DNA of 64,000 nucleotides from Albidovulum litorale (lineage in GTDB: Bacteria; Pseudomonadota; Alphaproteobacteria; Rhodobacterales; Rhodobacteraceae), in contig NZ_JAOWKZ010000004.1 in assembly GCF_025751495.1 (NCBI RefSeq), forward strand, positions 1-64,000. Reading direction: 5' to 3'. The position numbers and the translations under genes are program-made. Below, piece after piece: positions 24,359 through 32,777 of this stretch. Below the pieces are notes generated by a model. It was given only the letters and a program-made list of their open reading frames with translations. It did not search any database and was not told where the DNA came from. Within the stretch, counting starts at the first letter, position 1; every line of letters starts with the position of its first letter.

Positions 24359-24375
24359 TGTTTCACAGCTTTCAT
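24355..24375 (-). CDS. Six-codon minicistron coupled to the Lrp gene
   Basis: A perfect GGGAGG ribosome binding site sits 5 nt before an ATG that reads MKAVKQ and then TGA. The TGA overlaps the Lrp start as ATGA. The Lrp ATG itself has no good Shine-Dalgarno, so ribosomes probably load at the minicistron and re-initiate. Whether the peptide senses anything (attenuation) is unknown. Confidence 0.5.
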   Translation of the reverse strand: MKAVKQ

Positions 24376-24658
24376 GAAAACCTCCCTCTGGACAATCTGA
24401 TGCCCAACGGCTCGAACATCGAACCATCTACTCGCTGAAAGGTGGCGTTGCCAACCGGCTACTTGCAGAGACGCTATCTCGTGCCGCCAAGAAGAAATCT
24501 GTTATCGCCTCGGCCGGGAAGTCTTTGATGCAGTCAACAAGGCCGTAACTGCAGTTGACGCCCCTCACATGTCCGGCATGCTTATGAGTGGCCAGGTCAG
24601 TACGTCTTACTTGTATCGTTGGGCGGTCGCCGGAGGCGGCCCGCCCAACTGCAAGTCC
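24376..24658. other. Intergenic region between Lrp and MBL-hydrolase genes
   Basis: About 280 bp. It holds an 8-bp inverted repeat at 24619-24648 (TTGGGCGG and CCGCCCAA, 14-nt loop), 11 bp after the hydrolase stop. This could end the pirin-hydrolase transcript although no T-run follows. Two short plus-strand open frames (near 24430-24550 and 24510-24670) look vaguely coding but match no family I know. Confidence 0.45.
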
Positions 24659-25729
24659 TCAATGCATGATCGCGTGCAGCACGACGGTTTCGCAGTGACT
24701 GTCGGCCCAAAGGTCCACCACTGAGAGTTTGTCCTCCCAACGATCAATGATTTGCGCTGCGCATTTGTCGCGGACCTCTTCCATCGTCATGCGATAGGCG
24801 AGGTTGCCGTTCGAAAAGCCCGTCAACTCCATCTTCGCACCGAAGCGTTCAAGAAAGCTGGGCCACATGCCATAGACAGTGTCGCGAACGTCAAAGGCAT
24901 AGTCGCGCGCCGTCTCGACATCCTGGCGGTTGCCAAGGACCGAAACATGACCCGACAGGAAGTGCTCGAAGTCGTAGGCGAGGAATGTCTCGAAGTTGGC
25001 CATGTAGCCTTCGAGATTGCTGGTCGCACCGAAGTTCATGAACGGTGCTTCGCCCGGTGTGATCGTGTCGACCGCCATGAGGAACTTCTGCTGGGGCAGA
25101 TGGATCATCACGTCCGTGTCGTTGGCGTGGAAGTTAGCCGTCTTCAGCTCGATGGGTACCCCGCCGACGGACAGCGACAGCGCATCCTCAAATGTCTCTG
25201 TCGGCGTGAGAACCCCGCGCAGCGGATTGGCCGCAAGGCTGTCGGCGGTCGCTTGTGCGCCGATGACAGTCAATCCTTCAATATCGGCAAAGGCATGTCC
25301 GCCGCCATTGTGATCGGCATGTTTGTGGCTGAGGATGAAATGCGTAATAGGTACGCTCGGCGCCGATACCTCGATTGCCATGCGGTGACGGTCGCCAAAG
25401 CTCGGCGGCGCATCGAAGACGACGACGCCATCATCCGTCACCAGAAACGCCGATTGATAGATGAAGTCGGTAATGAAGAAGAGACCGGGTTCGATCTCGC
25501 CAACGTGGAGACCGAACTCGGTGTTCATCGGCGGTATTCTCGCCTTCATCGCCGGAAGCTCGGGGGCAAAGTGGCGGAAGCTATCGGGGTGATCGGTATC
25601 GGTCGAGATGGTGTTGGCCGGATTATGGCCGCGCTCCGACCCGGCCTTTCCGGGTGAGGAAAGGCCGATGATCGCAATGCCGACGCTCGCGGCAAGAGCA
25701 AGAAGGTTCGGGGAACATAAGGATTTCAT
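24659..25729 (-). CDS. Secreted MBL-fold metallo-hydrolase
   Basis: A 356-aa protein with an N-terminal signal peptide (about 1-30) and a metallo-beta-lactamase domain. The zinc site HKHADHNGG is present, followed by a later Asp in FLMAVDTITPGEAP and His in FLSGHVSVLG. It probably hydrolyses an ester, thioester or lactone in the periplasm. A strong AAAGGAGGAG precedes the ATG. It is 46 bp downstream of the pirin gene, so pirin and hydrolase form a unit opposite a LysR regulator. The substrate is unknown. Confidence 0.85.
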   Translation of the reverse strand: MKSLCSPNLLALAASVGIAIIGLSSPGKAGSERGHNPANTISTDTDHPDSFRHFAPELPAMKARIPPMNTEFGLHVGEIEPGLFFITDFIYQSAFLVTDDGVVVFDAPPSFGDRHRMAIEVSAPSVPITHFILSHKHADHNGGGHAFADIEGLTVIGAQATADSLAANPLRGVLTPTETFEDALSLSVGGVPIELKTANFHANDTDVMIHLPQQKFLMAVDTITPGEAPFMNFGATSNLEGYMANFETFLAYDFEHFLSGHVSVLGNRQDVETARDYAFDVRDTVYGMWPSFLERFGAKMELTGFSNGNLAYRMTMEEVRDKCAAQIIDRWEDKLSVVDLWADSHCETVVLHAIMH

Positions 25730-25775
25730 GGTCTCCTCCTTTTAAGGGTTGGTGGTCGTTTGTGGTGGATTGTCT

Positions 25776-26642
25776 TCAGTCGATTGATCCGAGCCGGCCG
25801 GCACGATAGGCGGCTTCGACGGCGTCAAGCTCGGCCTGGCTGCCCATCGCGAACGGACCTCTCTGGATGAATGCTTCGCGCAGCGGTTTTCCCCGGAAAA
25901 GAACGACATGCGCCGCAACGTCCGAAGACACCTCGATTTCGGTTGCGCCCGCAAAGGCGATCGCCGACCCGCTCTGCAGAATGGTCGAAGACCGGTTCCA
26001 TGTGACGGTTGGTGCCCCTTTGATGACCAGTAGCCAAGCGTGTTGGTCGCTTTCGCCCTGTTGCAGAAACCGGCCGCCTGCCTGGACTTTGATGTCCAGC
26101 AGAGTCAGCGGGGCGTCCGGCGCAGCTGCGCCGGTGATGCCGTTGCTATCGCCCAGCACGAGGCGAGCGGTGGAGCGTTCGCCAAAAAGAAAAGGAATGT
26201 CCGCTGCACGGATGTGAAATGCCGAAGGCGCGTCGTGCCTAGTGTCGGCGGGCAAACCCACGAAAACCTGCAGCGCATGTGTCCTGGCCCCAGGGCGCGG
26301 TTCTTCATTGTGAATTGCGCCGCGCGCGGCTTTGAACCAATAAAGATCGCCGGGCGCCAGATCGACATCGTTGCCCAAAGAGTCGCGGTTCCTGAATGCG
26401 CCTTCACTGTCTTGGAACATGACCGTGACCGCTGAAAGCCCGGCAAGGGGATGCGTCCCGAACGTGGGTTCGGTCATGGTAAAATGATCCACCATGATCA
26501 GGGGATCCATCAGCCCGCCGAAATCTCGGTGATGGTAGCTTCTGGCCGAAAATCCGGTGCCTTTCGCGATCGCCCTTCCGTCGCTTTGGACCAGCGTCTC
26601 GCAGGGTACTCCGGCAATTGTGTCGATGTGTTTGATGTTCAT
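25776..26642 (-). CDS. Pirin family protein
   Basis: A 288-aa bicupin of the pirin family. N-terminal cupin motifs are MDPLIMVDHFTMTEPTFGTHPLAG and GDLYWFKAARGAIHNEEPRPG, with a C-terminal cupin around SDQHAWLLVIKGAP. In typical pirins the metal ligands are His-x-His with Glu and His; here FGTHPLAG keeps one His of the usual HPHRG, so metal binding is uncertain. Known pirins act as quercetinase or redox sensors. The start at 26642 (MNIKHIDTIAG) is set by homology; the upstream 25 codons lie in the divergent regulatory region. Confidence 0.84.
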   Translation of the reverse strand: MNIKHIDTIAGVPCETLVQSDGRAIAKGTGFSARSYHHRDFGGLMDPLIMVDHFTMTEPTFGTHPLAGLSAVTVMFQDSEGAFRNRDSLGNDVDLAPGDLYWFKAARGAIHNEEPRPGARTHALQVFVGLPADTRHDAPSAFHIRAADIPFLFGERSTARLVLGDSNGITGAAAPDAPLTLLDIKVQAGGRFLQQGESDQHAWLLVIKGAPTVTWNRSSTILQSGSAIAFAGATEIEVSSDVAAHVVLFRGKPLREAFIQRGPFAMGSQAELDAVEAAYRAGRLGSID

Positions 26643-26716
26643 CGTTCTCACTCGCTTTAATGTCGTTGACGTTACAAACGAGACAATTCGTCGAAAACCG
26701 GTCAATATCAGGACCA

Positions 26717-26738
26717 ATCGTTCTATCTGTGGAACGAT
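26717..26738. promoter_or_regulatory. Candidate LysR operator (inverted repeat)
   Basis: ATCGTTC and GAACGAT, perfect 7-bp arms with an 8-bp spacer, lie 14 bp before the LysR start and 75 bp before the pirin start. This is where LysR regulators bind to control a divergent gene and themselves. A weaker ACGA-N6-TCGT element lies near 26675. Confidence 0.65.
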
Positions 26739-26752
26739 ATGGGAGATGATGC

Positions 26753-27673
26753 ATGGACCTTAATGACGCCTTCTATTTTGTTCAGGTTGTTGAAAAGGGT
26801 GGTTTTTCCGCAGCATCGCGCGCGTTGAATGTTCCGAAATCGCGGTTGAGTCGCCGCGTCAGCCAACTTGAGGATGACCTGGGAGTCCGCCTTTTGCAGC
26901 GAACCTCGCGCGTCGTGACCACCACGGATATCGGCGAGGAGTACTATCACCATGCGCAGGGTGCTCTGATCCGCTTTAAGGCCGCGGAAACCGCAGTTCG
27001 ACGCAGGGCCAATCGGATCGAAGGCGCTGTCACGGTGTCCTGTTCGGTAGGTATGGCGCAATTCGCGCTCGACCGGATCATACCGCGGTTCCTACAAGAG
27101 AATCCCAGAGTCACCGTCGTGCAGCGGGCGTCGAACCGGATGGAGGATTTGGTGAAGGACGGGATTGACGTGGCGATCCGTGGACACATGGACACGCTGC
27201 CCGATTCAAGTCTCATTCAAGTGAAGCTTGCTAAGCTGGAATGGCACCTGTTCTGTTCGCCCAAGTATCTCGAAAGCCTGTCATCGCCGGACGAACCTTC
27301 ACGTTTGGCCGATCATCCGTCCTTGGTTCTTGGGCGCCCTGAAGACGTGCACCAGTGGCTGCTCACCGACTTAAACGGGCAGAGTGCCTCGGTGCCATGT
27401 CGCGTTCGATTGGCCAGCGACGACATGACAACGCTTAAGCGCACAGCAATATCTTCATTGGGAATTACTGCCTTGCCGTCATATGTCTGCGTGCCCGAGG
27501 TCGAAGCTGGCTCTCTTGTCCGGGTATTGCCAGGTTGGACAGCAGGTTGTCCACAAATCAGCTTGCTGATGCCATCTCGGCAGGGTCTTTTGCCCGTGGT
27601 CGAAGCTTTCATTGATTGCCTTAAACGAGAATTGCCCCCGGTGTTTGCCGGCACATGCAGAATTGATGGCTAA
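26753..27673 (+). CDS. LysR family transcriptional regulator
   Basis: A 306-aa LTTR. The N-terminal winged HTH reads FYFVQVVEKGGFSAASRALN then VPKSRLSRRVSQLEDDLGVRL and LQRTSR. The C-terminal substrate domain begins at about residue 90 (VSCSVGMAQFALDRIIPRF). It is divergent from pirin-MBL with a palindrome between, so it most likely controls that pair. This LysR-pirin arrangement is common in proteobacteria. The effector is unknown. Confidence 0.92.
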   Translation: MDLNDAFYFVQVVEKGGFSAASRALNVPKSRLSRRVSQLEDDLGVRLLQRTSRVVTTTDIGEEYYHHAQGALIRFKAAETAVRRRANRIEGAVTVSCSVGMAQFALDRIIPRFLQENPRVTVVQRASNRMEDLVKDGIDVAIRGHMDTLPDSSLIQVKLAKLEWHLFCSPKYLESLSSPDEPSRLADHPSLVLGRPEDVHQWLLTDLNGQSASVPCRVRLASDDMTTLKRTAISSLGITALPSYVCVPEVEAGSLVRVLPGWTAGCPQISLLMPSRQGLLPVVEAFIDCLKRELPPVFAGTCRIDG

Positions 27674-27738
27674 ACCGGGCACGCCGCCAGCCGTTTTGAC
27701 TATCGTTATGCCGCGTCAGCCGCCGACGGATTTCCGTT

Positions 27739-29253
27739 TCAAAATGAATCTCCGCAATCATGAAGCGCAGTTCCGCGTGACGGAGGATCGACGAGAAAAC
27801 GGGGCCGGCGTTCGTCGCGGTCGAGCCAGGGCATTGTGCGTTCGAGAAGGCTTGCAACATGGAAAACCCGTGGGTCGTCGAAGGCGCGGGCGGCAATCTG
27901 TACACCGGAGGGCAAGCCGTTCGCCGCGATCCCGGCGGGAACAGCCAGGACCGGCAGGCGGGAGAGCATGTTGAAGACGGTTTGCAGGTTGCAGTCGTAG
28001 TCGCTGTCGAAATCCCGCCCCTGCACGATCATACGTTCCCAGGGCATCTGGTTTGCCCGGACCTCATGTGTTGCAAAAGTCGGGCAGATGAAGGCGTAGT
28101 ACTCTTCCATCATCGGGCCGAAGCGGCTGTAGATATCGCCCGCGACGTCCAGGGACCAGAGGAACTGATCGGCAGTCGTGGTGCCCGACCGTTCGGCATA
28201 GAAGGCGGTGTAGTCGCAGACGAGATCGGGATGGGCTTCGACCTCGCGCTTCAGCGCCGAACCCATGAGGTGGTCCAGGTAGAACTTGCAGCCGTCGCGC
28301 ACGTCCGCGCCCCAGCCGAGCGACACTTCCTCGATGCTGGCCCCGGCATCGGCCAGCGCCTCCAGCACCTTCATCGTCTGTGCCGCGACTTCGTCGGCCA
28401 CGACGCCGTTGCCGACATCAAGCGTCCAGGCGATGCGCTTGCCCTTCAGGTCGCCCCAACCGCCGGTGGGGATCACCATCTTTTCGCGAACGGTGGCAAT
28501 ATCCTGCGGGTGAATGCCCGAGATGACGTTCTGCATGATCGCCGTGTCACCCACGGTCCGCGCCATCGGGCCGACATGGCAGTACCAGTCGAGATTGAAG
28601 GGCGGCTCGTCGGGCACACGGCCATATGGGGGCTTGTATCCGACGATGCCGTTCGCGCCCGCCGGACCCCGGATCGAGCCGCCGATATCGGAACCCGTGG
28701 CGAGCGTCGTCGTACCGGCCGCCAGCGCCGCCCCCGCGCCGCCAGAGGAGCCTGAGCAGGTATAGTCCGGGTTCCAGGGGTTGCGCGTCACACCATGCAG
28801 ACGCGAGGCGGTGATCCAGGCGCAGCAGAATTCCGGCGTCGTGGTGCGGGCGTGGAAGATCGCGCCCGCCTCTTGCAGCCGGGTGGCGACCGGGTGGGTG
28901 TGGTCGGCGATGTAATCCTTGTAGATAAGCGACCCTTGGGTGTTGCGCTGGCCCTTGACCGGCATCTCGTCCTTCACGGCGACGGTGATCCCTTCGAGCG
29001 GCCGCGCGGTGTCGGGCCGCGTTGTCCAGACCTTCTCGGCCTGCCGCGCCGCCGCCATCGCCTTATCCGCGAAGGTCTCGGTAAAGGCGTTGATTACAGG
29101 TTCGACCTGCTCGGCCCGGGCAAGCTGTGCCTCAAGCACCTCGACGGGCGAGAGTTTGCGGGCGCGGAACAGGCGCAGCTGTTCCGTCGCGGGCATGTAG
29201 CACAGGTCAAGGTCGATTGTCGTCGCAGAGGTGGTCACGTCAGGCGCTTTCAT
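27739..29253 (-). CDS. Amidase (amidase signature family)
   Basis: A 504-aa amidase with the Ser-cisSer-Lys triad: VKDEMPVKGQ (Lys), GSSGGAGAALAAG (cis-Ser) and ATGSDIGGSIRGPA (nucleophile Ser in GGSIR). It hydrolyses amides to acid and ammonia. No GatB or GatC is present, so it is a catabolic enzyme rather than part of the tRNA amidotransferase. It overlaps the end of the fused ABC ATPase gene by 14 bp, making it the last gene of an uptake operon; the transporter probably brings in its amide or peptide-like substrate. Confidence 0.87.
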   Translation of the reverse strand: MKAPDVTTSATTIDLDLCYMPATEQLRLFRARKLSPVEVLEAQLARAEQVEPVINAFTETFADKAMAAARQAEKVWTTRPDTARPLEGITVAVKDEMPVKGQRNTQGSLIYKDYIADHTHPVATRLQEAGAIFHARTTTPEFCCAWITASRLHGVTRNPWNPDYTCSGSSGGAGAALAAGTTTLATGSDIGGSIRGPAGANGIVGYKPPYGRVPDEPPFNLDWYCHVGPMARTVGDTAIMQNVISGIHPQDIATVREKMVIPTGGWGDLKGKRIAWTLDVGNGVVADEVAAQTMKVLEALADAGASIEEVSLGWGADVRDGCKFYLDHLMGSALKREVEAHPDLVCDYTAFYAERSGTTTADQFLWSLDVAGDIYSRFGPMMEEYYAFICPTFATHEVRANQMPWERMIVQGRDFDSDYDCNLQTVFNMLSRLPVLAVPAGIAANGLPSGVQIAARAFDDPRVFHVASLLERTMPWLDRDERRPRFLVDPPSRGTALHDCGDSF

Positions 29254-30916
29254 GGGTTGGAAGATCGTGATGGGCGGCCGCGATCAGCCGGGCCGTATAG
29301 TCGTGTTCGGGCGCGGCGAAGATGCGCGCGGTGGGGCCGGTCTCGACGATCTGCCCCTTCAGCATCACCGCCACCCGGTCGGCGGCATGGCGCACAACGG
29401 CCATGTTGTGGGTGATCAGCAGGATCGAGAGGCCGAGCCGTTCCTGAAGACCGTTGAGAAGGTTGATCACCTCGCCCTGGACCGAGACATCGAGGCCCGC
29501 CGTGGGCTCATCCGCGACGATCAGCCGGGGTGACAGGGCCAGCGCCCGGGCCACGCCCGCGCGCCGCGCCTGACCGCCCGACAGTTCATGCGGGTAGCGG
29601 TCCGCAAAGCCGCCATCGAGGCCGGCGAGTGTCAGAAGCTCGACCGCCTTGCCGCGCGTCGCCTCGCCCCGGCGGCCGTGGACGACAAGCGGCTCCACCA
29701 CTTGTTCGCCAAGCGTGCGGCGCGGCGAGAGGGAGCCTGCCGGATCCTGGAACATCATCGCCACCTCGGCCCGCGCCGCCTGCCACCCGGCGCGGTCGGC
29801 AGCGGTCAGGTTATCTGTCCCAAGCAGGATCGTTCCGCCGTCCGTCCGCACCAGCCCGAGGATCGCACGGGCCACCGTGGACTTGCCCGAACCGCTTTCG
29901 CCAATCAGCGCCAGCGTCTCGCCCTTGCGTATCTCGAACCCTACCTGCCGGACGGCGTGAACACGGTCTACCGACCCGCCAAGGGCGACAGGGAGGACGC
30001 CGCGGCGGGTATAGGTGACGGAAAGGCCGTTGACGGAAAGGGCCGGCGCCTCCTCCGTCTTCACGCGTCCGGCAGGGTCCGGCGCGGGACCCGCGCCGGG
30101 GGTTCCGGCATCCGCCATCGTGGGCTGGCGCCGTGTCGGGGTCAGGATATGGGCGGGATCGCAAAGGAGGAGCCGCCGCGTGTAATCGTCCTGCGGCGCG
30201 GCGAAGACGCGGGCGACGGGGCCGTCCTCACGCACCTCGCCGTCCTTCATCACCATCACCCTGTCACATAAAGTCGCGACCGTGCCGAGGTGATGGCTGA
30301 CGAAGATGACTGCGCAGCCGGTTTCGCGCTGCAGGCGCCTAAGAAGGTCCAGCACCTCGACCTCCAGCGTCGCGTCAAGCGCGGTCGTAGGTTCGTCAGC
30401 CAAGAGGATGTCAGGGCCAAGCATGAGCGCCATGGCGATGGAGACCCGCTGACGCTGCCCGCCCGACAGTTCGTGGGGATACATCTCCGTTCGCCGCTCC
30501 GGTTCAGGCAGGCTGACCCAGTCGAGCGCGTCGATGACGCGGGCGCGTTTTTCCCGCGCCGACCAAGGCTCGCGGTGCAGGACGTCCATCATCTGCTGGC
30601 CGATGGTCAGCCCGGGCGCGAGCGAGGTCATCGGATCCTGCGAGATGTACGAAATCCGGGTGCCGCGCAGTGCGCGCAGCCGGTCGGGCGGCAGGCGCAA
30701 AAGGTCTGCGCCCTCGAACCACACCTCGCCCGAATTGATCGCGGCGGTTTCCGGCAGAAGCCGGGTCAGCGCCCAGATCAGCGTCGACTTTCCCGAGCCG
30801 CTTTCACCGACGATGCCGAGCGTTTCGCCCCGGTGGAGCGTGAACGACACCCATTTGACCGCCTGCATAGGGCCGAAGCGCACGGCGAGGTTGTCGACCT
30901 GAAGAAGCCTGTCCAT
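29240..30916 (-). CDS. Fused dipeptide-type ABC transporter ATPase (DppD-DppF fusion)
   Basis: A 558-aa protein with two complete ABC domains. The first (about 5-250) has GIVGESGSGKSTLIWAL, HELSGGQRQRVSIAMAL and DILLADEPTTALD. The second (about 290-545) has LALIGESGSGKSTVARAIL, HELSGGQARRAGVARALAL and LIVADEPTAGLD. The oligopeptide-type domain after Walker B (EVLDLLRRLQRETGCAVIFVSHHLGTVATLCDRVMVM) is present in both. In most peptide transporters these are separate subunits; fusion is common in Rhodobacteraceae. One base separates it from the permease gene. Confidence 0.92.
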   Translation of the reverse strand: MDRLLQVDNLAVRFGPMQAVKWVSFTLHRGETLGIVGESGSGKSTLIWALTRLLPETAAINSGEVWFEGADLLRLPPDRLRALRGTRISYISQDPMTSLAPGLTIGQQMMDVLHREPWSAREKRARVIDALDWVSLPEPERRTEMYPHELSGGQRQRVSIAMALMLGPDILLADEPTTALDATLEVEVLDLLRRLQRETGCAVIFVSHHLGTVATLCDRVMVMKDGEVREDGPVARVFAAPQDDYTRRLLLCDPAHILTPTRRQPTMADAGTPGAGPAPDPAGRVKTEEAPALSVNGLSVTYTRRGVLPVALGGSVDRVHAVRQVGFEIRKGETLALIGESGSGKSTVARAILGLVRTDGGTILLGTDNLTAADRAGWQAARAEVAMMFQDPAGSLSPRRTLGEQVVEPLVVHGRRGEATRGKAVELLTLAGLDGGFADRYPHELSGGQARRAGVARALALSPRLIVADEPTAGLDVSVQGEVINLLNGLQERLGLSILLITHNMAVVRHAADRVAVMLKGQIVETGPTARIFAAPEHDYTARLIAAAHHDLPTHESA

Positions 30917-30917
30917 C

Positions 30918-31789
30918 TCAGCCCCTCCGCCGCAGTTTCGGATCGAAGGCGTCGCGCAACGCCTCGCCCAGAAAGGTGAAACCCAGCGTGGCGAGGATTA
31001 GGGGCAGGCCGCCCGCGATCACCAGCCAGGGCGTGTGGCCGACATATCGGAACCCCTGATCGAGCATCAGGCCCCAGCTTGTCGCGGGCGCCTTCACGCC
31101 GACACCGAGGAAGGAGATACCGGCCTCGGCGGTGATATAGGCGGGAATGTCCATCGACGCGATGATAAGGATGGGGCCGATAGCATTGGGCAGGATGTGG
31201 CGCAGGACGATCCGCGCGCGGCCCATGCCCATCGCCCGCAATGCCTCGACATATTCCGCCGAAGATTGCGCGATGACCGAGGATCGCATGACGCGGGCGT
31301 AGTAAGGAACCGAGGTCGCGATCAGAAGGCCCAGGAGCACGCCCATGCCGCCGCCGAAGATCGGCCCGATGGCCAGCGCAAGGATGATCACCGGATAGGC
31401 GCGGACCGTGTCGAAGCCCATGGTCAGGACTAGTCCAGCCAGCGCGGCCCCATCGCCGCCAGCATCCCCAGAAGCCCGCCGATCAGGACAGAGAGGGTCG
31501 TGGCGACAAGGGCGACCGTCAGCGCAATCCGCCCGCCCCAGATGGCGCGGCTGAGAACGTCGCGGCCCAACTCGTCCGTTCCCAGCCAATGCGCGGCGCT
31601 TGGACCTTGCAACTTTGCGGGCACGTCCAGCGCCGCCGGATCGTAGGGCGCGATCCATGGCGCGAAGAACGCCGAGACGATCAGCAAGACCGCGATGGTG
31701 AGACCGAAAAGCCCCATCGGATCGCGCAGGAAGGCGCGAAGGCCTCCGGCCGGTTTCACGGCGCTGATGTTGGTGTTCACGGCAGTCAT
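30918..31789 (-). pseudogene. Dipeptide-type ABC permease (DppC-like), frameshifted
   Basis: The N-terminal part (31789 to 31430) encodes the first helix, the DPxxLD loop and AHWLGTDELGRDVLSRAIWG GR, then stops after GPRWLD. The C-terminal part continues in another frame from about 31433 (LVLTMGFDTVRAYPVIILAL) through the EAA loop YVEALRAMGMGRARIVLRHILPN to the normal end. One missing base in or near TGGACTAGTCC would explain it. Start (ATGA overlap with DppB) and downstream genes are intact. This may be a real inactivating mutation, a recent one, or a sequencing error; a working transporter needs this subunit. Confidence 0.8.
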
Positions 31790-32727
31790 TCCCGGCTCTC
31801 CTTGAAGCGCGGGTCGATCAGCGCGTTGAGGATGTCGGCCAACGTGGTGGCCGCGACCAGAAGCGTGGTGGCGGCCAGTACCGCACCGAGGGTGACGGGG
31901 TAGTTCCTGAGGATCACCGCGTCATACATCAGCTTGCCGATGCCGGGCCGGGCAAAGACGATTTCAGCAAAGACGGCGCTGCCCAGCATGTATCCGACGC
32001 CGACGCCAAGCACGGTGACAGTGGGCGCCACGGCGGTGCGCAAAGCATAACGGTAGACAATACGCCCCTCGGCCAGACCGAAGGCGCGGGCATTGCGGAT
32101 ATAGTTGGCTGAAAGCACTTCGATCATCGAGGCGCGGACAAGGCGCGCGATATAGCCGACCCAGCCGATGCCCACCGCGACGGCGGGCAGGATCAGGTGA
32201 TGGAGACGCTCGGCCAGCCCCTCACCCGCGCCGATGGCCGGGAGCCAGCCGAGCGCGGCGGAGAACAGAAGCATCCCGTAGATCGCGATGATTACCGGCG
32301 GGACCGAAATCAGGCTGACCGACAAAAGCCCGATCGCCCGGTCAAAGAAGCTGTTGCGCCGTACCGCCGCTGCACAGCCGAGAGGAATTCCGAGGCCCGC
32401 CGCGATGACGAGAGCCGCAAGGATCAGTTCGACCGTATAGGGCGCGTGCGCGGCCAGAACCTCGGTCACCGGGCGGCGCGAGCGCAGGTCGGTGCCAAGA
32501 TCGCCAGAGAGGACCGAACCCACATAGCGCGCGATCTGCACTGGCATCGGCTGGTCGAGACCCAGCTTTTCGGCAAAGGCCGCCTTGATCGCGGGCGTCG
32601 CCTTCGGCCCCAGCATGGCCGAGGCCGGATCGCCTGGGGCCGCCTGAACGATGACATAAAGCGTCGAGATGGCGAGCAGAAGCACGGCGCAGCCAAGCGC
32701 GATCCGCCGCAGTATATAGCCGAACAT
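31786..32727 (-). CDS. Dipeptide-type ABC transporter permease (DppB-like)
   Basis: A 313-aa inner-membrane permease with six or so helices. The N-terminus (MFGYILRRIALGCAVLLLAI) and the PGDPASAMLGPKA segment are the DppB/GsiC signature. The cytoplasmic EAA loop is IEVLSANYIRNARAFGLAEG then RIVYRYALRTAVAPTVT. It pairs with the frameshifted DppC-like gene, whose start overlaps its stop. Confidence 0.92.
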   Translation of the reverse strand: MFGYILRRIALGCAVLLLAISTLYVIVQAAPGDPASAMLGPKATPAIKAAFAEKLGLDQPMPVQIARYVGSVLSGDLGTDLRSRRPVTEVLAAHAPYTVELILAALVIAAGLGIPLGCAAAVRRNSFFDRAIGLLSVSLISVPPVIIAIYGMLLFSAALGWLPAIGAGEGLAERLHHLILPAVAVGIGWVGYIARLVRASMIEVLSANYIRNARAFGLAEGRIVYRYALRTAVAPTVTVLGVGVGYMLGSAVFAEIVFARPGIGKLMYDAVILRNYPVTLGAVLAATTLLVAATTLADILNALIDPRFKESRE

Positions 32728-32746
32728 GAAGGGCTCCGGTCAGGGT

Positions 32747-32770
32747 CGGGGGCGGAAGTGCCCGCCCCCG
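32747..32770 (-). promoter_or_regulatory. Intercistronic hairpin between binding protein and permease genes
   Basis: A 9-bp perfect GC stem CGGGGGCGG / CCGCCCCCG with a 6-nt loop sits between the binding-protein stop and the permease start. No T-run follows, so it is more likely an mRNA-stabilising or partial-termination hairpin that keeps the binding protein more abundant than the membrane parts. Confidence 0.6.
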
Positions 32771-32777
32771 TTATCGC

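Noticed and set aside
31425-31440. Programmed frameshift in the permease gene
   Set aside because: No slippery heptamer or downstream structure was seen; ABC permeases are not known to use one, so mutation or sequencing error is preferred.
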